Assembly: GCF_001040945.1 (NCBI RefSeq)
Contig: NZ_CP011930.1
Location: forward strand, 124,001 to 188,000
DNA length: 64,000 bases
Source of the DNA: Herbaspirillum seropedicae
Lineage (GTDB): Bacteria; Pseudomonadota; Gammaproteobacteria; Burkholderiales; Burkholderiaceae_D
Direction: 5' to 3'
Shown: piece after piece, positions 1 through 12,251 of the stretch
Numbering within the stretch: position 1 is the first letter of the stretch
Layout of the letters: each line of letters begins with the position of its first letter
The notes under the pieces: model-generated
Database searches by the model: none
What the model saw: only the letters and a program-made list of their open reading frames with translations
Told to the model about the DNA's origin: nothing
Program-made: the position numbers and the translations under genes

Positions 1-287
<287 letters not shown>

Positions 288-360
288 GCCTCGCATCGCC
301 CGGGTGGTCCGCTTGTATCGGCCACCCGACACGGCAGAAGCTAACAGCTGCAAGAGAAGC

Positions 361-393
361 GGCGTCGGAAGTCATTCCGGCGCCGTTTTTTTT
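361..393 (+). terminator. Rho-independent terminator after rpoC
   Basis: A 10-bp stem GGCGTCGGAA / TTCCGGCGCC (one G-U pair) with a 4-base loop is followed by eight T residues. It ends the rpoBC transcript and separates it from the heme locus. Confidence 0.88.
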
Positions 394-446
394 CGTCCCG
401 CAAGTCCCTTGTCCTTGCTGGGCGTAGGGGGAGCGCAGCGCAGGCA

Positions 447-475
447 TTGCCAACGAAGAGCGAATCTCCTATCAT
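447..475 (+). promoter_or_regulatory. Sigma70 promoter of the heme receptor operon
   Basis: TTGCCA (447-452) and TATCAT (470-475) are separated by exactly 17 bases. The predicted start of transcription is near 482, inside the Fur-like site at 481-499, which is the usual geometry for Fur repression. Predicted from sequence only. Confidence 0.6.
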
Positions 476-480
476 CTTCA

Positions 481-499
481 AATAATAACGATTCTCATC
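481..499. promoter_or_regulatory. Candidate Fur box
   Basis: AATAATAACGATTCTCATC matches 12 of 19 positions of the classical Fur consensus (GATAATGATAATCATTATC). It overlaps the predicted transcription start of a TonB-dependent heme receptor, so iron-responsive repression is expected. The match is moderate; the context raises confidence. Confidence 0.6.
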
Positions 500-618
500 T
501 GTGCGCGGCATGGGTGAGTGAAAGACAGCATTCATGGCGGCCTGCGTATGCAGGTCGTTTCTTTTCCAAGAGGTAGCCAGCAGTCGCTAGTAACCGATCC
601 AACCAAGGGGTGGTTACA

Positions 619-2907
619 GTGTCTCCATGCAAATCGAGGTGTGCGGCAGCCGTGTTCCTGGCGCTGCAGCAGTGGCTATGCGTCGGCGCCTATGCGCAAG
701 CGGATCAGCCGCAATCCGTTCAATCCAGTTCATCAGATCCTTCCGTCGTGCTGGCGCAGGCCAGCGGCAAGAAGCTGCAGGAGGTGGTCGTCACGGCCAA
801 TCGTTCTGGCAGCAGCGATAGCGATCACGCGGCAGCGACCGTCTCGGTCATCAGCGCGGAAGAAATCGAGCAACACAACGCGCGCGACATCAAGGACGCG
901 CTGCGCTACGAGCCAGGCGTGGAAGTGAAGCGCTCGGTCTACCGCATGTCCGGCATTACCGGGCCGGGCGCCACCACCGGACGGGGCGGCAACGAGGGCA
1001 TCAGCATCCGCGGGCTCGATGGCAATCGTGTGTTGATGCTGGAAGACGGCATCAGCATGCCGCGTTCCTTCAGCTACGGTACGTCCAGCGTCGGGCGCGG
1101 AGCCACTACCGATACCGAGCTGTATCGCCGCATCGAGGTGCTGCGCGGACCGGCTTCCTCGCTGTATGGCAGCGATGGTCTGACGGGCGCGGTCAACTTC
1201 ATCACCAAGGATCCTGCCGACCTGCTGGAGGTGTTCGGCAAGAGCAGCTATTTTTCCTTCAAGCCTTCCTATGACTCCGGTGACCACAGCAGTGGCGCCA
1301 GCGCCAGCGCGGCCTGGGGCGGCCAGCAGTGGCAGGGGATGCTCATCCTCAATACGCGTCACGGCAGCCAAGCCGACAACAAGGGCAGCAACGACGTACT
1401 CGGCACGGCGCGCACCACACCGGACCCGATGCACTACAACACCCGTTCAGCGCTGGGTAAGCTGGTCTTCCGGCCCAATGGCGTGGACCTGTTCAAGCTG
1501 ACCCTGCAGGCCACCGAGCAGCGCGACAGTGGCGACAGCCTGTCGGCGCTCACCAATGGCGTGACCCAATATCACACCAGCAGCAAGTCCACCGGCCAGC
1601 GCGCCACCTTGGCCTATGAACATGTGGACGCCGAACATCCCTGGGTGCAGAAGATCAAGGCCAGCCTCACCTATCGCAATGCCGACACCGACCAATACAC
1701 CTATGAGGCCGGGGCCAGCGCCGGCAGCATCGTGCGCCCGCGCTTCCGGGCGGTGGCGTACCAGGACCGCATGAGCGCCGGCAGCCTGCTGGCCGAGAGC
1801 AATTTCGGCCCCGACTCTTGGCGGCACAAGCTGGTCTATGGGCTGGACCTGAGCTTGTCGACCCTGCAGGTCAACGCCAACGGTACTGGCTGGAATACGT
1901 GCACCGGCACCCAGTATTGCCAGTATTTCCCCAAGACCGAATCGAACCTGCTGGGCGTGTATCTGCAGGATGAGATGCGTACCGGCGCCCTGACCACCAT
2001 CGCGGGCCTGCGCTACGACAGCTATGAGCTCAAGCCGCAGGCCAGCGCCAAGTACGACGCCCAGCCCATCGCCAATGGCCAGCCGGCGGTGTCCAGTCGC
2101 GACAGCGCCTTGTCGCCACGCCTGGCCTTGCTGTATGAAGTGACGCCGGCGTTCATCCCCTACATCCAGTACGCCCGGGGCTTCCGCTCACCGTCGGCGC
2201 AGGAGGTCAATTCCTTCTTCAACAATACGGTCTACCGCCAGGTGTCCAATCCTGATCTCAAGCCCGAGACCAGCAACACCGTCGAGCTGGGGCTGCGCGG
2301 CAAGCTTGCGCTGGGCGCGGGGGCGTTGCGCTACAGCGCTGCCGCCTACAAGGGAAACTACAGCAACTTCATCGACCTGGTCACAGTCGGCGGCAACCTG
2401 ACGATGGCCAACCCGACCATCTTCCAGTATCGCAACGCCGCCAAGGCCGAGATCCATGGACTGGAAGGGCGGCTCGACTACCAGATGGACATCGGCTTCT
2501 CGCTCAAGAGTGGCTTTGCCTGGACCAAGGGCAGCACCACCAGCAACGGCCTCGAGCGCGGGCTGGAGTCGGTGGCGCCATTGTCGGTGGTGACCGGCTT
2601 GCGCTATGAGCGCAGCCAGCAAGGGTTCTTCCAGAGCGACCTGGTCTACAACGCGGCCAAGAAGAAGGAAGACATTCCCACCGCCACCAATTTCGTCTCG
2701 CCCGCCTTCTTCGTGATGGACATCTCCGGCGGCTATCACCTGAACCGCAACATGACGCTCTACGCCGGCATCCGCAACCTGTTCGATCGCAAGTACTGGA
2801 GCTGGACCGACATCCGCGGCTTGTCGCTGGCCGACAGTGCGGTCAACAAGGACGCCTATACCGAACCCGGCCGCAGCTTCAACCTGAGCCTGAAAATCGA
2901 ATACTGA
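619..2907 (+). CDS. TonB-dependent heme/hemoglobin receptor (PhuR-like)
   Basis: Outer-membrane receptor that would import heme using TonB energy. A signal peptide ends at AYA-QADQ, a TonB-box-like segment (QEVVVTANR) and plug domain follow, then a beta-barrel ending in a C-terminal aromatic-rich strand. Near residues 522-547 it has GFRSPSAQEV and NPDL, the FRAP/NPDL signature of heme receptors. No histidine lies between the two motifs; Tyr539 (bases 2233-2235) does. Pseudomonas PhuR uses a Tyr there as a heme ligand, so a His/Tyr type is inferred. GTG at 619 is chosen because AGGGG at 606-609 is well spaced; GTG at 610 abuts it. Likely co-transcribed with the next gene. Confidence 0.85.
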   Translation: MSPCKSRCAAAVFLALQQWLCVGAYAQADQPQSVQSSSSDPSVVLAQASGKKLQEVVVTANRSGSSDSDHAAATVSVISAEEIEQHNARDIKDALRYEPGVEVKRSVYRMSGITGPGATTGRGGNEGISIRGLDGNRVLMLEDGISMPRSFSYGTSSVGRGATTDTELYRRIEVLRGPASSLYGSDGLTGAVNFITKDPADLLEVFGKSSYFSFKPSYDSGDHSSGASASAAWGGQQWQGMLILNTRHGSQADNKGSNDVLGTARTTPDPMHYNTRSALGKLVFRPNGVDLFKLTLQATEQRDSGDSLSALTNGVTQYHTSSKSTGQRATLAYEHVDAEHPWVQKIKASLTYRNADTDQYTYEAGASAGSIVRPRFRAVAYQDRMSAGSLLAESNFGPDSWRHKLVYGLDLSLSTLQVNANGTGWNTCTGTQYCQYFPKTESNLLGVYLQDEMRTGALTTIAGLRYDSYELKPQASAKYDAQPIANGQPAVSSRDSALSPRLALLYEVTPAFIPYIQYARGFRSPSAQEVNSFFNNTVYRQVSNPDLKPETSNTVELGLRGKLALGAGALRYSAAAYKGNYSNFIDLVTVGGNLTMANPTIFQYRNAAKAEIHGLEGRLDYQMDIGFSLKSGFAWTKGSTTSNGLERGLESVAPLSVVTGLRYERSQQGFFQSDLVYNAAKKKEDIPTATNFVSPAFFVMDISGGYHLNRNMTLYAGIRNLFDRKYWSWTDIRGLSLADSAVNKDAYTEPGRSFNLSLKIEY

Positions 2908-2935
2908 TCAACGCAGCCACCTGAAAGGAATTTCC

Positions 2936-4081
2936 ATGAAACACCGTAGCGCTCCGACGCTGCTGCTGCCAGCCGCACTGACCCTCGCCTTGGCCCTGGC
3001 TGGATGCGCCGCCAATCCGCCCACGCTCTCCCAACGCTGGACCCAGCTGCAGCAGGCCCAACCCCGCTTGCATCTGCGCGAGGCTGCGCATCAGCTGGGC
3101 GTGTCCGAGGCCGAGCTCCTGGCCAGCGACGCGAACTGGCAGGCCACGCGTCTGACATCTGACGCCAGGGATCTCCAGGCGCTCTATGAGCGCTTGGCTG
3201 AGCTGGGGCGCATCAAGGCCGTCATCCGCAACGACGATGTGATGCTGGAGCGCACCGGCGCGGTCACGCCGGCGCGCCGCGATGAACAGGGCAGGGTGGT
3301 GCCGGGGACCGGACTGGCGGGCGGCCCGATCGACCTGCGTATCGGCGGCGTCCAGTGGGGCAGCGCCTTCGCCGTCGCCCAGCCGGGCCGCGACGGCAAG
3401 GCCCTGCGCAGCCTGCAGTTCTTCGATCAGCATGGCCAGGCGATCCACAAGATCTACCTGGACAACGACGAGCACATCGCCGCCTATGAACGCCTGGTGG
3501 CCGAGTTCAGGATCGCCGGGCAGCCTGCCCCCTTGATCGCGCTGCCGGCCCCGACGCAGCCGCCCGCCGACGTGCGCGGCACTGCATCGGCTGCTGACGT
3601 GGCCCAGCTGCGCCAGGCGTGGACGAAGCTGACCGACGTCCACCAGTTTCCCCGGCTGCTGCGCGAACTCAAGCTCAGCCGCGAACAGGCGCTGCAGCTG
3701 ATCGGCGACGATTCCGCCTGGCGCATCAGCGCGCAGGGCCTGCAGTTGTTGATGGACGACGCCCGCGCCCGCCGTCAGCCCATCATGGCCTTTGTCAGCC
3801 AGGGCGGCATGACCCAGATCTATAGCGGCATGATCGACCGGAGCAGCAATAGCGGAGCGTGGTACGAGGTGCTGGGTGAGGATTTCCGGCTCAAGGTGCG
3901 CAGCGCCACCATCGACCACGGCTGGGTGGTGCGCCGACCCACCGACCACGGCATGGTGACCTCGGTGGAGTTCTATGATGCGGCCGGGCGTCAGCTGGTC
4001 AACTTCTTCTCGCGCCGCGACCGGGGCCAGCCTGAGACGGCCCAGTGGCGGCGCATGGTGGAGGCGCTGCCGCGCAGTTGA
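2936..4081 (+). CDS. HemS/ChuS-family heme-binding protein with lipoprotein signal
   Basis: 381 aa. Residues ~30-200 and ~220-375 form the two repeated halves of the HemS/ChuS/HmuS family (hemin carrier or degrading factor). QFFDQHG at 161-167 and TDVHQF at 233-238 match family motifs, and His236 corresponds to the proximal heme ligand of ChuS and HemS. The oddity is the N-terminus: KHR, a leucine/alanine core, then lipobox LAGC with Cys24 and Ala25, which predicts an exported, probably outer-membrane, lipoprotein. Known family members are cytoplasmic. The ATG is fixed by AAAGGAA 6 bases upstream and lies 28 bases after the receptor stop, so the pair is an operon. No hmuTUV genes are nearby. 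Role inferred: a periplasm-facing heme carrier for the receptor. Confidence 0.82.
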   Translation: MKHRSAPTLLLPAALTLALALAGCAANPPTLSQRWTQLQQAQPRLHLREAAHQLGVSEAELLASDANWQATRLTSDARDLQALYERLAELGRIKAVIRNDDVMLERTGAVTPARRDEQGRVVPGTGLAGGPIDLRIGGVQWGSAFAVAQPGRDGKALRSLQFFDQHGQAIHKIYLDNDEHIAAYERLVAEFRIAGQPAPLIALPAPTQPPADVRGTASAADVAQLRQAWTKLTDVHQFPRLLRELKLSREQALQLIGDDSAWRISAQGLQLLMDDARARRQPIMAFVSQGGMTQIYSGMIDRSSNSGAWYEVLGEDFRLKVRSATIDHGWVVRRPTDHGMVTSVEFYDAAGRQLVNFFSRRDRGQPETAQWRRMVEALPRS

Positions 4082-4114
4082 GCCAGGCGCAATCATTGCA
4101 TCCAGGAAAACATT

Positions 4115-4149
4115 GCCATTTCGCCACGGCAAAAGCGTGGCGAAATGGC
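4115..4149. repeat. Perfect 13-14 bp inverted repeat downstream of the heme operon
   Basis: GCCATTTCGCCACG (4115-4128) and its exact reverse complement (4136-4149) are separated by 7 bases. It could be the 3' hairpin of the heme operon mRNA, but there is no T-tract on either side, so a bidirectional or Rho-assisted terminator, or an RNA-stability hairpin, is more likely than a classical terminator. Confidence 0.6.
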
Positions 4150-4188
4150 CATAAACCGCGTCAAATCGGCGCTGGAGCCAGCTCCGGG

Positions 4189-4217
4189 TTGACCCGCTGG
4201 ACATTCAGGCGTACACT
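4189..4217 (+). promoter_or_regulatory. Sigma70 promoter of the rpsL operon
   Basis: TTGACC (4189-4194), a 17-base spacer, and TACACT (4212-4217). It would start transcription near 4224 and leave a leader of ~185 bases before rpsL. The region 4082-4410 holds this promoter and the inverted repeat at 4115-4149; no coding sequence was seen in it. Confidence 0.65.
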
Positions 4218-4410
4218 CGCGAGTTCTCGAATTTAGGCTCTCCCGGGCTTATGCGTTCTTTGGTCTGAAACATCGCTGCTGCGACGCTATTCTCCCTTCC
4301 GGTCTTAAATCCGATTTGCGCATTGTCTTGCGCACAAGAGTTTCCTGTGTGGTTCCGGGCAACCGATTCCGGAACCTGTTTTCAATGTTGTACTTTGTTG
4401 GATTAAAACG

Positions 4411-4794
4411 ATGCCAACCATCAATCAACTGATTAGCAAACCACGTGTCCGCGCGATCGTGAAGAGCAAGTCGCCGGCGCTGGAAAACAGCCCGCAAAAG
4501 CGCGGTGTCTGCACCCGCGTGTACACCACCACCCCGAAGAAGCCGAACTCGGCGCTGCGTAAGGTGGCCAAGGTGCGTCTGACCAACGGTTTCGAAGTCA
4601 TTTCGTACATCGGCGGTGAAGGCCACAACCTGCAAGAACACAGCGTCGTGCTGATCCGCGGCGGCCGTGTGAAGGACTTGCCGGGTGTGCGTTACCACAT
4701 GGTTCGCGGTGCACTGGATACCCAGGGCGTCAAGGATCGTAAGCAAGCTCGCTCGAAGTACGGTGCCAAGCGCGCCAAGGCAGCGAAGAAGTAA
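4411..4794 (+). CDS. rpsL: 30S ribosomal protein S12
   Basis: 127 aa, within the usual 123-127 range. S12 sits at the decoding centre and affects accuracy. The invariant blocks [22 protein letters not shown] and [13 protein letters not shown] are intact. Lys43 and Lys88, the positions whose change gives streptomycin resistance, are both lysine here. It is the first gene of the str group (rpsL-rpsG-fusA-tuf) and is preceded by its own promoter, since the heme locus separates it from rpoC. Confidence 0.98.
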   Translation: MPTINQLISKPRVRAIVKSKSPALENSPQKRGVCTRVYTTTPKKPNSALRKVAKVRLTNGFEVISYIGGEGHNLQEHSVVLIRGGRVKDLPGVRYHMVRGALDTQGVKDRKQARSKYGAKRAKAAKK

Positions 4795-4950
4795 TAATTG
4801 GTGTTTATCATGACGCTCGCGCGTCGTGTGAACAGACTCAGAGTCGGTCCAGGACGGGCCGAGTAAGTGGAAGCCATGATGGCTCTCCGCGAGTGCAGGC
4901 GAAGTTGAAGCAGGGTTCGCCCACTCAACTGAAGATTGAAAGGAATCGAA

Positions 4951-5421
4951 ATGCCACGTCGTCGTGAAGTCCCCAAGCGGGAAATTCTGCCGGATCCGAA
5001 GTTCGGCAACGTTGAAGTCGCCAAGTTTGTGAACGTGCTGATGCTGTCGGGCAAGAAGTCCGTCGCTGAAAACATCATCTACGGCGCCTTCGACTACATC
5101 CAGTCCAAGTCGGGCAAGGACCCGCTGGAAGTGTTCTCCGCAGCCCTGAACAACTGCAAGCCGATGGTGGAAGTGAAGTCCCGCCGCGTCGGTGGCGCCA
5201 ACTACCAGGTGCCCGTTGAAGTGCGTCCGGTGCGCCGTATGGCCCTGTCGATGCGCTGGCTGCGTGAAGCCGCCAACAAGCGCAGCGAAAAGTCGATGCC
5301 GCAGCGTCTGGGTGGTGAGCTGATGGAAGCCGCCGAAGGCCGTGGCGGCGCCATGAAGCGTCGTGATGAAGTGCACCGCATGGCAGAAGCGAACAAGGCG
5401 TTCTCGCACTTCCGCTTCTAA
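4951..5421 (+). CDS. rpsG: 30S ribosomal protein S7
   Basis: 156 aa, the standard length; starts [16 protein letters not shown] and ends in the basic [15 protein letters not shown] helix. S7 initiates assembly of the 30S head by binding the 3' domain of 16S rRNA. The ATG at 4951 is preceded by AAAGGA about 7 bases upstream; a TTG at 4936 in the same frame lies before that site and is not used. The 156-base gap from rpsL holds no gene. Confidence 0.97.
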   Translation: MPRRREVPKREILPDPKFGNVEVAKFVNVLMLSGKKSVAENIIYGAFDYIQSKSGKDPLEVFSAALNNCKPMVEVKSRRVGGANYQVPVEVRPVRRMALSMRWLREAANKRSEKSMPQRLGGELMEAAEGRGGAMKRRDEVHRMAEANKAFSHFRF

Positions 5422-5487
5422 TCAAGACTGGACCTGGGCTTTTGCGATGATGAAGAGCCTGGGTCTGCATCTTAAAATTGGTTCGAG

Positions 5488-5525
5488 CCGAGCGTTTATT
5501 TGAAAAAAATGACGCTCGGTTTCGT
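5488..5525 (+). other. Hairpin between rpsG and fusA
   Basis: CCGAGCGT (5488-5495) pairs with ACGCTCGG (5512-5519) across a 16-base A/T-rich loop and is followed by TTTCG. It may reduce read-through into fusA or stabilise mRNA ends; the tail is too short for a confident terminator. Confidence 0.4.
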
Positions 5526-5549
5526 GCATTAAAGACTTAGGAATAAATC

Positions 5550-7655
<2,106 letters not shown>

Positions 7656-7667
7656 GTTGCAGCAAGG

Positions 7668-7712
7668 GCGATCCGTTCCGTGTGGGGCGGATCGCTGGCT
7701 GGATCACCAGCC
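7668..7712 (+). other. Two hairpins between fusA and tuf
   Basis: GCGATCCG (7668-7675) pairs with CGGATCGC (7688-7695), and GGCTGG (7697-7702) pairs with CCAGCC (7707-7712). No T-tract follows. They are probably mRNA processing or stability elements rather than terminators. Confidence 0.35.
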
Positions 7713-7764
7713 GATCATTGAATATTGAACATCGAACATATCGTTCTTTTGAAGGAAATCTAAA

Positions 7765-8955
<1,191 letters not shown>

Positions 8956-9009
8956 TCGTCGGATCAGTAACAGCAGTACCAGGTAACACTAGTCGCATTT
9001 TTAACATCG

Positions 9010-9043
9010 CCGGGGATGATCCCCATCCCCGGTTCGTTCTTTA
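9010..9043 (+). terminator. Hairpin between tuf and rpsJ
   Basis: CCGGGGAT (9010-9017) pairs with ATCCCCGG (9025-9032), followed by TTCGTTCTTT. It resembles a leaky terminator or attenuator between tuf and rpsJ. Confidence 0.45.
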
Positions 9044-9053
9044 AAGGAAAATC

Positions 9054-9371
9054 ATGTCGGTTCCTAGCCAAAAAATCCGTATCCGTCTGAAAGCTTTCGA
9101 CTATCGTCTGATCGACCAGTCCGCTCTGGAAATCGTTGACACCGCCAAGCGTACCGGCGCTGTCGTCAAGGGCCCGGTTCCCCTGCCGACCCGCATCCAG
9201 CGCTTCGACGTCCTGCGTTCGCCGCACGTCAACAAGACTTCCCGCGATCAGTTCGAAATCCGTACCCATCAGCGTCTGATGGATATCGTCGATCCGACCG
9301 ACAAGACGGTTGACGCATTGATGAAGCTGGACCTGCCCGCTGGCGTTGATGTTGAAATCAAGCTGCAGTAA
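9054..9371 (+). CDS. rpsJ: 30S ribosomal protein S10
   Basis: 105 aa (usual 102-105). It has the conserved core [16 protein letters not shown] and the [13 protein letters not shown] loop. S10 is part of the 30S head and also binds NusB in antitermination complexes. AAAGGA lies about 6 bases before the ATG. In many bacteria it leads the S10 operon, but here a strong terminator and a new promoter separate it from rplC, so it is transcribed with tuf or alone. Confidence 0.98.
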   Translation: MSVPSQKIRIRLKAFDYRLIDQSALEIVDTAKRTGAVVKGPVPLPTRIQRFDVLRSPHVNKTSRDQFEIRTHQRLMDIVDPTDKTVDALMKLDLPAGVDVEIKLQ

Positions 9372-9390
9372 TCAGCTGGCATAGTGTTGG

Positions 9391-9424
9391 AAAAGCGCAC
9401 AACCTCGGTTGTGCGCTTTTGTTT
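9391..9424 (+). terminator. Rho-independent terminator after rpsJ
   Basis: A perfect 14-bp stem AAAAGCGCACAACC / GGTTGTGCGCTTTT with a 2-base loop is followed by GTTTT. The A/T-flanked arms could act in either direction. The descending arm contains the -35 element of the rplC promoter. Confidence 0.85.
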
Positions 9425-9437
9425 TACGGGCTATAAT
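9409..9437 (+). promoter_or_regulatory. Promoter of the rplC-rpsQ operon, embedded in the terminator
   Basis: TTGTGC (9409-9414), a 17-base spacer and a consensus TATAAT (9432-9437). The -35 lies inside the 3' arm of the rpsJ terminator stem. The ~90-base leader before rplC contains CCATAA/TTATGG (9473-9485) and CCCGCC/GGCGGG (9502-9521) inverted repeats, possible targets of ribosomal-protein autoregulation. Confidence 0.7.
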
Positions 9438-9534
9438 GCTCGGCTTCGATGTGGGTTTTGCGTCTGCAAGGCCCATAATTTATGGTAGTACGAACATCAG
9501 CCCCGCCCAATCGCAGGCGGGAATGGAGAAAACA

Positions 9535-10191
9535 ATGAGCCTGGGCCTTGTTGGTCGCAAGGTTGGTATGATGCGCATCTTCACGGAAGATGGGGATTCG
9601 ATCCCTGTGACCGTGCTGGACGTGTCCAACAACCGCGTGACTCAAATCAAAACGCCTGAAGTGGATGGTTATTCCGCTGTTCAGGTGACCTTCGGTCAAC
9701 GCCGCGCTTCGCGCGTGGTGAAAGCCGCCGCCGGCCACTTCGCCAAAGCTGGCGTCGAGGCAGGTACTGTCCTCAAAGAATTCCGTGTTGACGCTTCCAA
9801 GGCTGCCGAACTGAAGGCAGGCGACGTCGTTGGCATCGGCATGTTTGAAGCTGGCCAGAAAGTCGACGTGCAAGGCGTGTCGATCGGTAAGGGCTACGCC
9901 GGTACCATCAAGCGTTACAACTTCTCGTCGGGTCGCGCGACCCACGGTAACTCCCGCTCGCACAACGTTCCTGGCTCCATCGGTATGGCGCAGGATCCGG
10001 GCCGCGTGTTCCCCGGCAAGCGCATGACCGGTCATCTGGGTGATGTCAAGACCACCGTCCAGAACCTGGAAATCGCCCGTGTGGACGCAGAGCGTCAGCT
10101 GCTGTTGGTGAAGGGTGCCGTTCCTGGCGCCAAGAACGGTCAAGTGATCGTTTCGCCGGCAGTCAAAGTCAAAGCGAAGAAGGGAGCTTAA
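9535..10191 (+). CDS. rplC: 50S ribosomal protein L3
   Basis: 218 aa, starting [12 protein letters not shown] after GGAG about 7 bases upstream. L3 initiates 50S assembly and reaches the peptidyl transferase centre through its central loop, visible here as [18 protein letters not shown] and [15 protein letters not shown]. The glutamine in GMAQDPG is the residue methylated by PrmB in other bacteria. It is the first gene of the S10-type operon in this genome; rplD follows after 3 bases. Confidence 0.97.
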   Translation: MSLGLVGRKVGMMRIFTEDGDSIPVTVLDVSNNRVTQIKTPEVDGYSAVQVTFGQRRASRVVKAAAGHFAKAGVEAGTVLKEFRVDASKAAELKAGDVVGIGMFEAGQKVDVQGVSIGKGYAGTIKRYNFSSGRATHGNSRSHNVPGSIGMAQDPGRVFPGKRMTGHLGDVKTTVQNLEIARVDAERQLLLVKGAVPGAKNGQVIVSPAVKVKAKKGA

Positions 10192-10194
10192 TCA

Positions 10195-10815
10195 ATGGAA
10201 CTGAAGCTCCTGAATGACCAAGGTCAAGCTGCTTCGAACGTCGCCGCACCGGATACCATTTTCGGCCGCGACTACAACGAAGCCCTGATCCACCAGGTCG
10301 TGGTTGCCTACCAAGCCAACGCGCGTAGCGGCAACCGCAAGCAAAAAGATCGTGAAGAAGTCAGCCACACCACCAAGAAGCCTTGGCGTCAAAAGGGTAC
10401 TGGCCGTGCACGTGCCGGTATGTCCTCGTCGCCTCTGTGGCGCGGTGGTGGCCGTATCTTCCCGAACTCGCCTGACGAAAACTTCACCCACAAGGTCAAC
10501 AAGAAGATGTATCGCGCAGGTGTCTGCTCGATCCTGTCCCAGTTGGCTCGTGAAGGCCGCCTGTCGGTCGTCGAAGAGTTCGCCGTCGAAGCCCCGAAGA
10601 CCAAGCTGCTGGCCCAAAAGCTGAAGGGCATGGGCATGGAATCGGTGCTGGTTATTACCGACAGCCTGGACGAAAAGCTGCTGCTGGCCTCGCGCAATCT
10701 GCCGGGCGTGCTGGTGGTCGAGCCGCGTCAAGCTGATCCCGTGTCGCTGGTGTACTTCAAGAATGTCTTGATCACCAAGCCGGCTCTGGCAAAGATTGAG
10801 GAGTTGCTGGCATGA
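10195..10815 (+). CDS. rplD: 50S ribosomal protein L4
   Basis: 206 aa. The long loop [25 protein letters not shown] reaches into the peptide exit tunnel and is the region linked to macrolide resistance in other species; it looks wild type. In E. coli L4 represses the S10 operon by binding the leader mRNA. It overlaps rplW by 4 bases, which implies translational coupling. Confidence 0.97.
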   Translation: MELKLLNDQGQAASNVAAPDTIFGRDYNEALIHQVVVAYQANARSGNRKQKDREEVSHTTKKPWRQKGTGRARAGMSSSPLWRGGGRIFPNSPDENFTHKVNKKMYRAGVCSILSQLAREGRLSVVEEFAVEAPKTKLLAQKLKGMGMESVLVITDSLDEKLLLASRNLPGVLVVEPRQADPVSLVYFKNVLITKPALAKIEELLA

Positions 10816-11129
10816 ACGCAATCGTGAAACATAGCGAAGAGCGCCTGATGAAGGTGCTGCTGGCACCGGTGATCTCCGAAAAGGCAACCTTTGTCGCCGA
10901 GAAGAACGAGCAAGTCGTCTTCCTGGTCGCCAAGGACGCCACCAAGCTGGAAGTCAAGGCCGCCGTCGAACTGCTGTTCAAGGTGGAAGTGGAATCGGTG
11001 CAAGTCGCCAACCGTCAGGGCAAGCAGAAGCGCTCGCGCAACGGCATGGGCCGCCGCAACCACACCCGCCGTGCTTTCGTCAGCCTGAAGCCGGGTCAAG
11101 AAATCAACTTCACCGAGGAGGCTAAATAA
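10812..11129 (+). CDS. rplW: 50S ribosomal protein L23
   Basis: 105 aa. Starts within the rplD stop region (ATGA overlap) and shares one base with the rplB start (TAATG). L23 lies at the tunnel exit and docks trigger factor and SRP. The core [16 protein letters not shown] and the basic loop [16 protein letters not shown] are typical. Confidence 0.97.
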   Translation: MNAIVKHSEERLMKVLLAPVISEKATFVAEKNEQVVFLVAKDATKLEVKAAVELLFKVEVESVQVANRQGKQKRSRNGMGRRNHTRRAFVSLKPGQEINFTEEAK

Positions 11130-11956
11130 TGGCACTCGTAAAAGTGAAGCCGACCTCGCCCGGTCGGCGCGGCATGGTCAAGGTCGTCAATCCCGACCTG
11201 TACAAGGGCCGTCCGCTGGCATCGCTGGTCGAAAAGAAGTCCAAGACCGCCGGCCGTAACAACAACGGCCACATCACCACCCGCCACATCGGCGGTGGTC
11301 ACAAGCAGCACTACCGTGTTGTCGACTTCCGTCGCAACAAGGATGGTATCCCTGCCAAGGTTGAGCGTATCGAATACGACCCGAACCGTACCGCGCACAT
11401 CGCACTGCTGTGCTACGCGGACGGCGAGCGCAAGTACATCATCGCTCCCAAGGGCGTGTCGGTTGGCGATCAGCTGATCAGCGGTTCTGAAGCTCCGATC
11501 AAGTCGGGCAACACCCTGCCGATCCGCAACATCCCCGTCGGTACCACCATCCACTGCGTGGAAATGCTGCCGGGCAAGGGCGCGCAAATCGCCCGTACCG
11601 CTGGCGCCGCTGTCGTGCTGATGGCACGCGAAGGCACCTACGCCCAGGTTCGTCTGCGCTCCGGTGAAGTGCGTCGCGTTCACATCGAATGCCGCGCCAC
11701 CATCGGTGAAGTCGGTAACGGCGAGCACAACCTGCGCAAGATCGGTAAGGCCGGTGCAACCCGTTGGCGCGGTGTGCGTCCGACCGTTCGTGGCGTTGTC
11801 ATGAACCCGGTGGATCACCCGCACGGTGGTGGTGAAGGCAAGACCGCCGCTGGCCGTCACCCGGTTTCGCCGTGGGGCCAGCAGACCAAGGGCAAGAAGA
11901 CTCGTAGCAACAAGCGTACGACTTCGATGATTGTCTCGCGTCGCGGCAAGAAATAA
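11129..11956 (+). CDS. rplB: 50S ribosomal protein L2
   Basis: 275 aa. L2 supports subunit joining and the peptidyl transferase centre. The conserved [13 protein letters not shown] segment with the functionally important histidine is present, as is the RNA-binding [12 protein letters not shown] block. The start overlaps the rplW stop by one base, indicating coupling. Confidence 0.98.
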   Translation: MALVKVKPTSPGRRGMVKVVNPDLYKGRPLASLVEKKSKTAGRNNNGHITTRHIGGGHKQHYRVVDFRRNKDGIPAKVERIEYDPNRTAHIALLCYADGERKYIIAPKGVSVGDQLISGSEAPIKSGNTLPIRNIPVGTTIHCVEMLPGKGAQIARTAGAAVVLMAREGTYAQVRLRSGEVRRVHIECRATIGEVGNGEHNLRKIGKAGATRWRGVRPTVRGVVMNPVDHPHGGGEGKTAAGRHPVSPWGQQTKGKKTRSNKRTTSMIVSRRGKK

Positions 11957-11966
11957 AGGATAAAAC

Positions 11967-12242
11967 ATGACACGTTCATTGAAAAAAGGTCCTTTCTGCG
12001 ACGCCCACCTGGTGAAAAAGGTTGAGGCTGCCCAGGCTACCAAGGACAAGAAGCCGATCAAGACCTGGTCGCGTCGTTCGACCATCATGCCGGACTTCAT
12101 CGGCCTGACGATCGCGGTGCATAACGGCAAGCAACACGTGCCGGTCTATGTATCGGAAAACATGGTTGGTCACAAGCTCGGCGAATTCGCGCTGACCCGT
12201 ACTTTCAAGGGTCACGCAGCCGATAAGAAGGCTAAGAAATAA
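11967..12242 (+). CDS. rpsS: 30S ribosomal protein S19
   Basis: 91 aa, normal length. Begins [15 protein letters not shown] and contains the [22 protein letters not shown] block. S19 forms a head complex with S13. Ten bases separate it from rplB; AAAGGA precedes the start. Confidence 0.97.
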   Translation: MTRSLKKGPFCDAHLVKKVEAAQATKDKKPIKTWSRRSTIMPDFIGLTIAVHNGKQHVPVYVSENMVGHKLGEFALTRTFKGHAADKKAKK

Positions 12243-12251
12243 GGTCCTATG

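Noticed and set aside
610..612. GTG at 610 as start of the heme receptor
   Set aside because: The AGGGG ribosome binding site directly abuts it; GTG at 619 has proper spacing and a normal signal peptide length.
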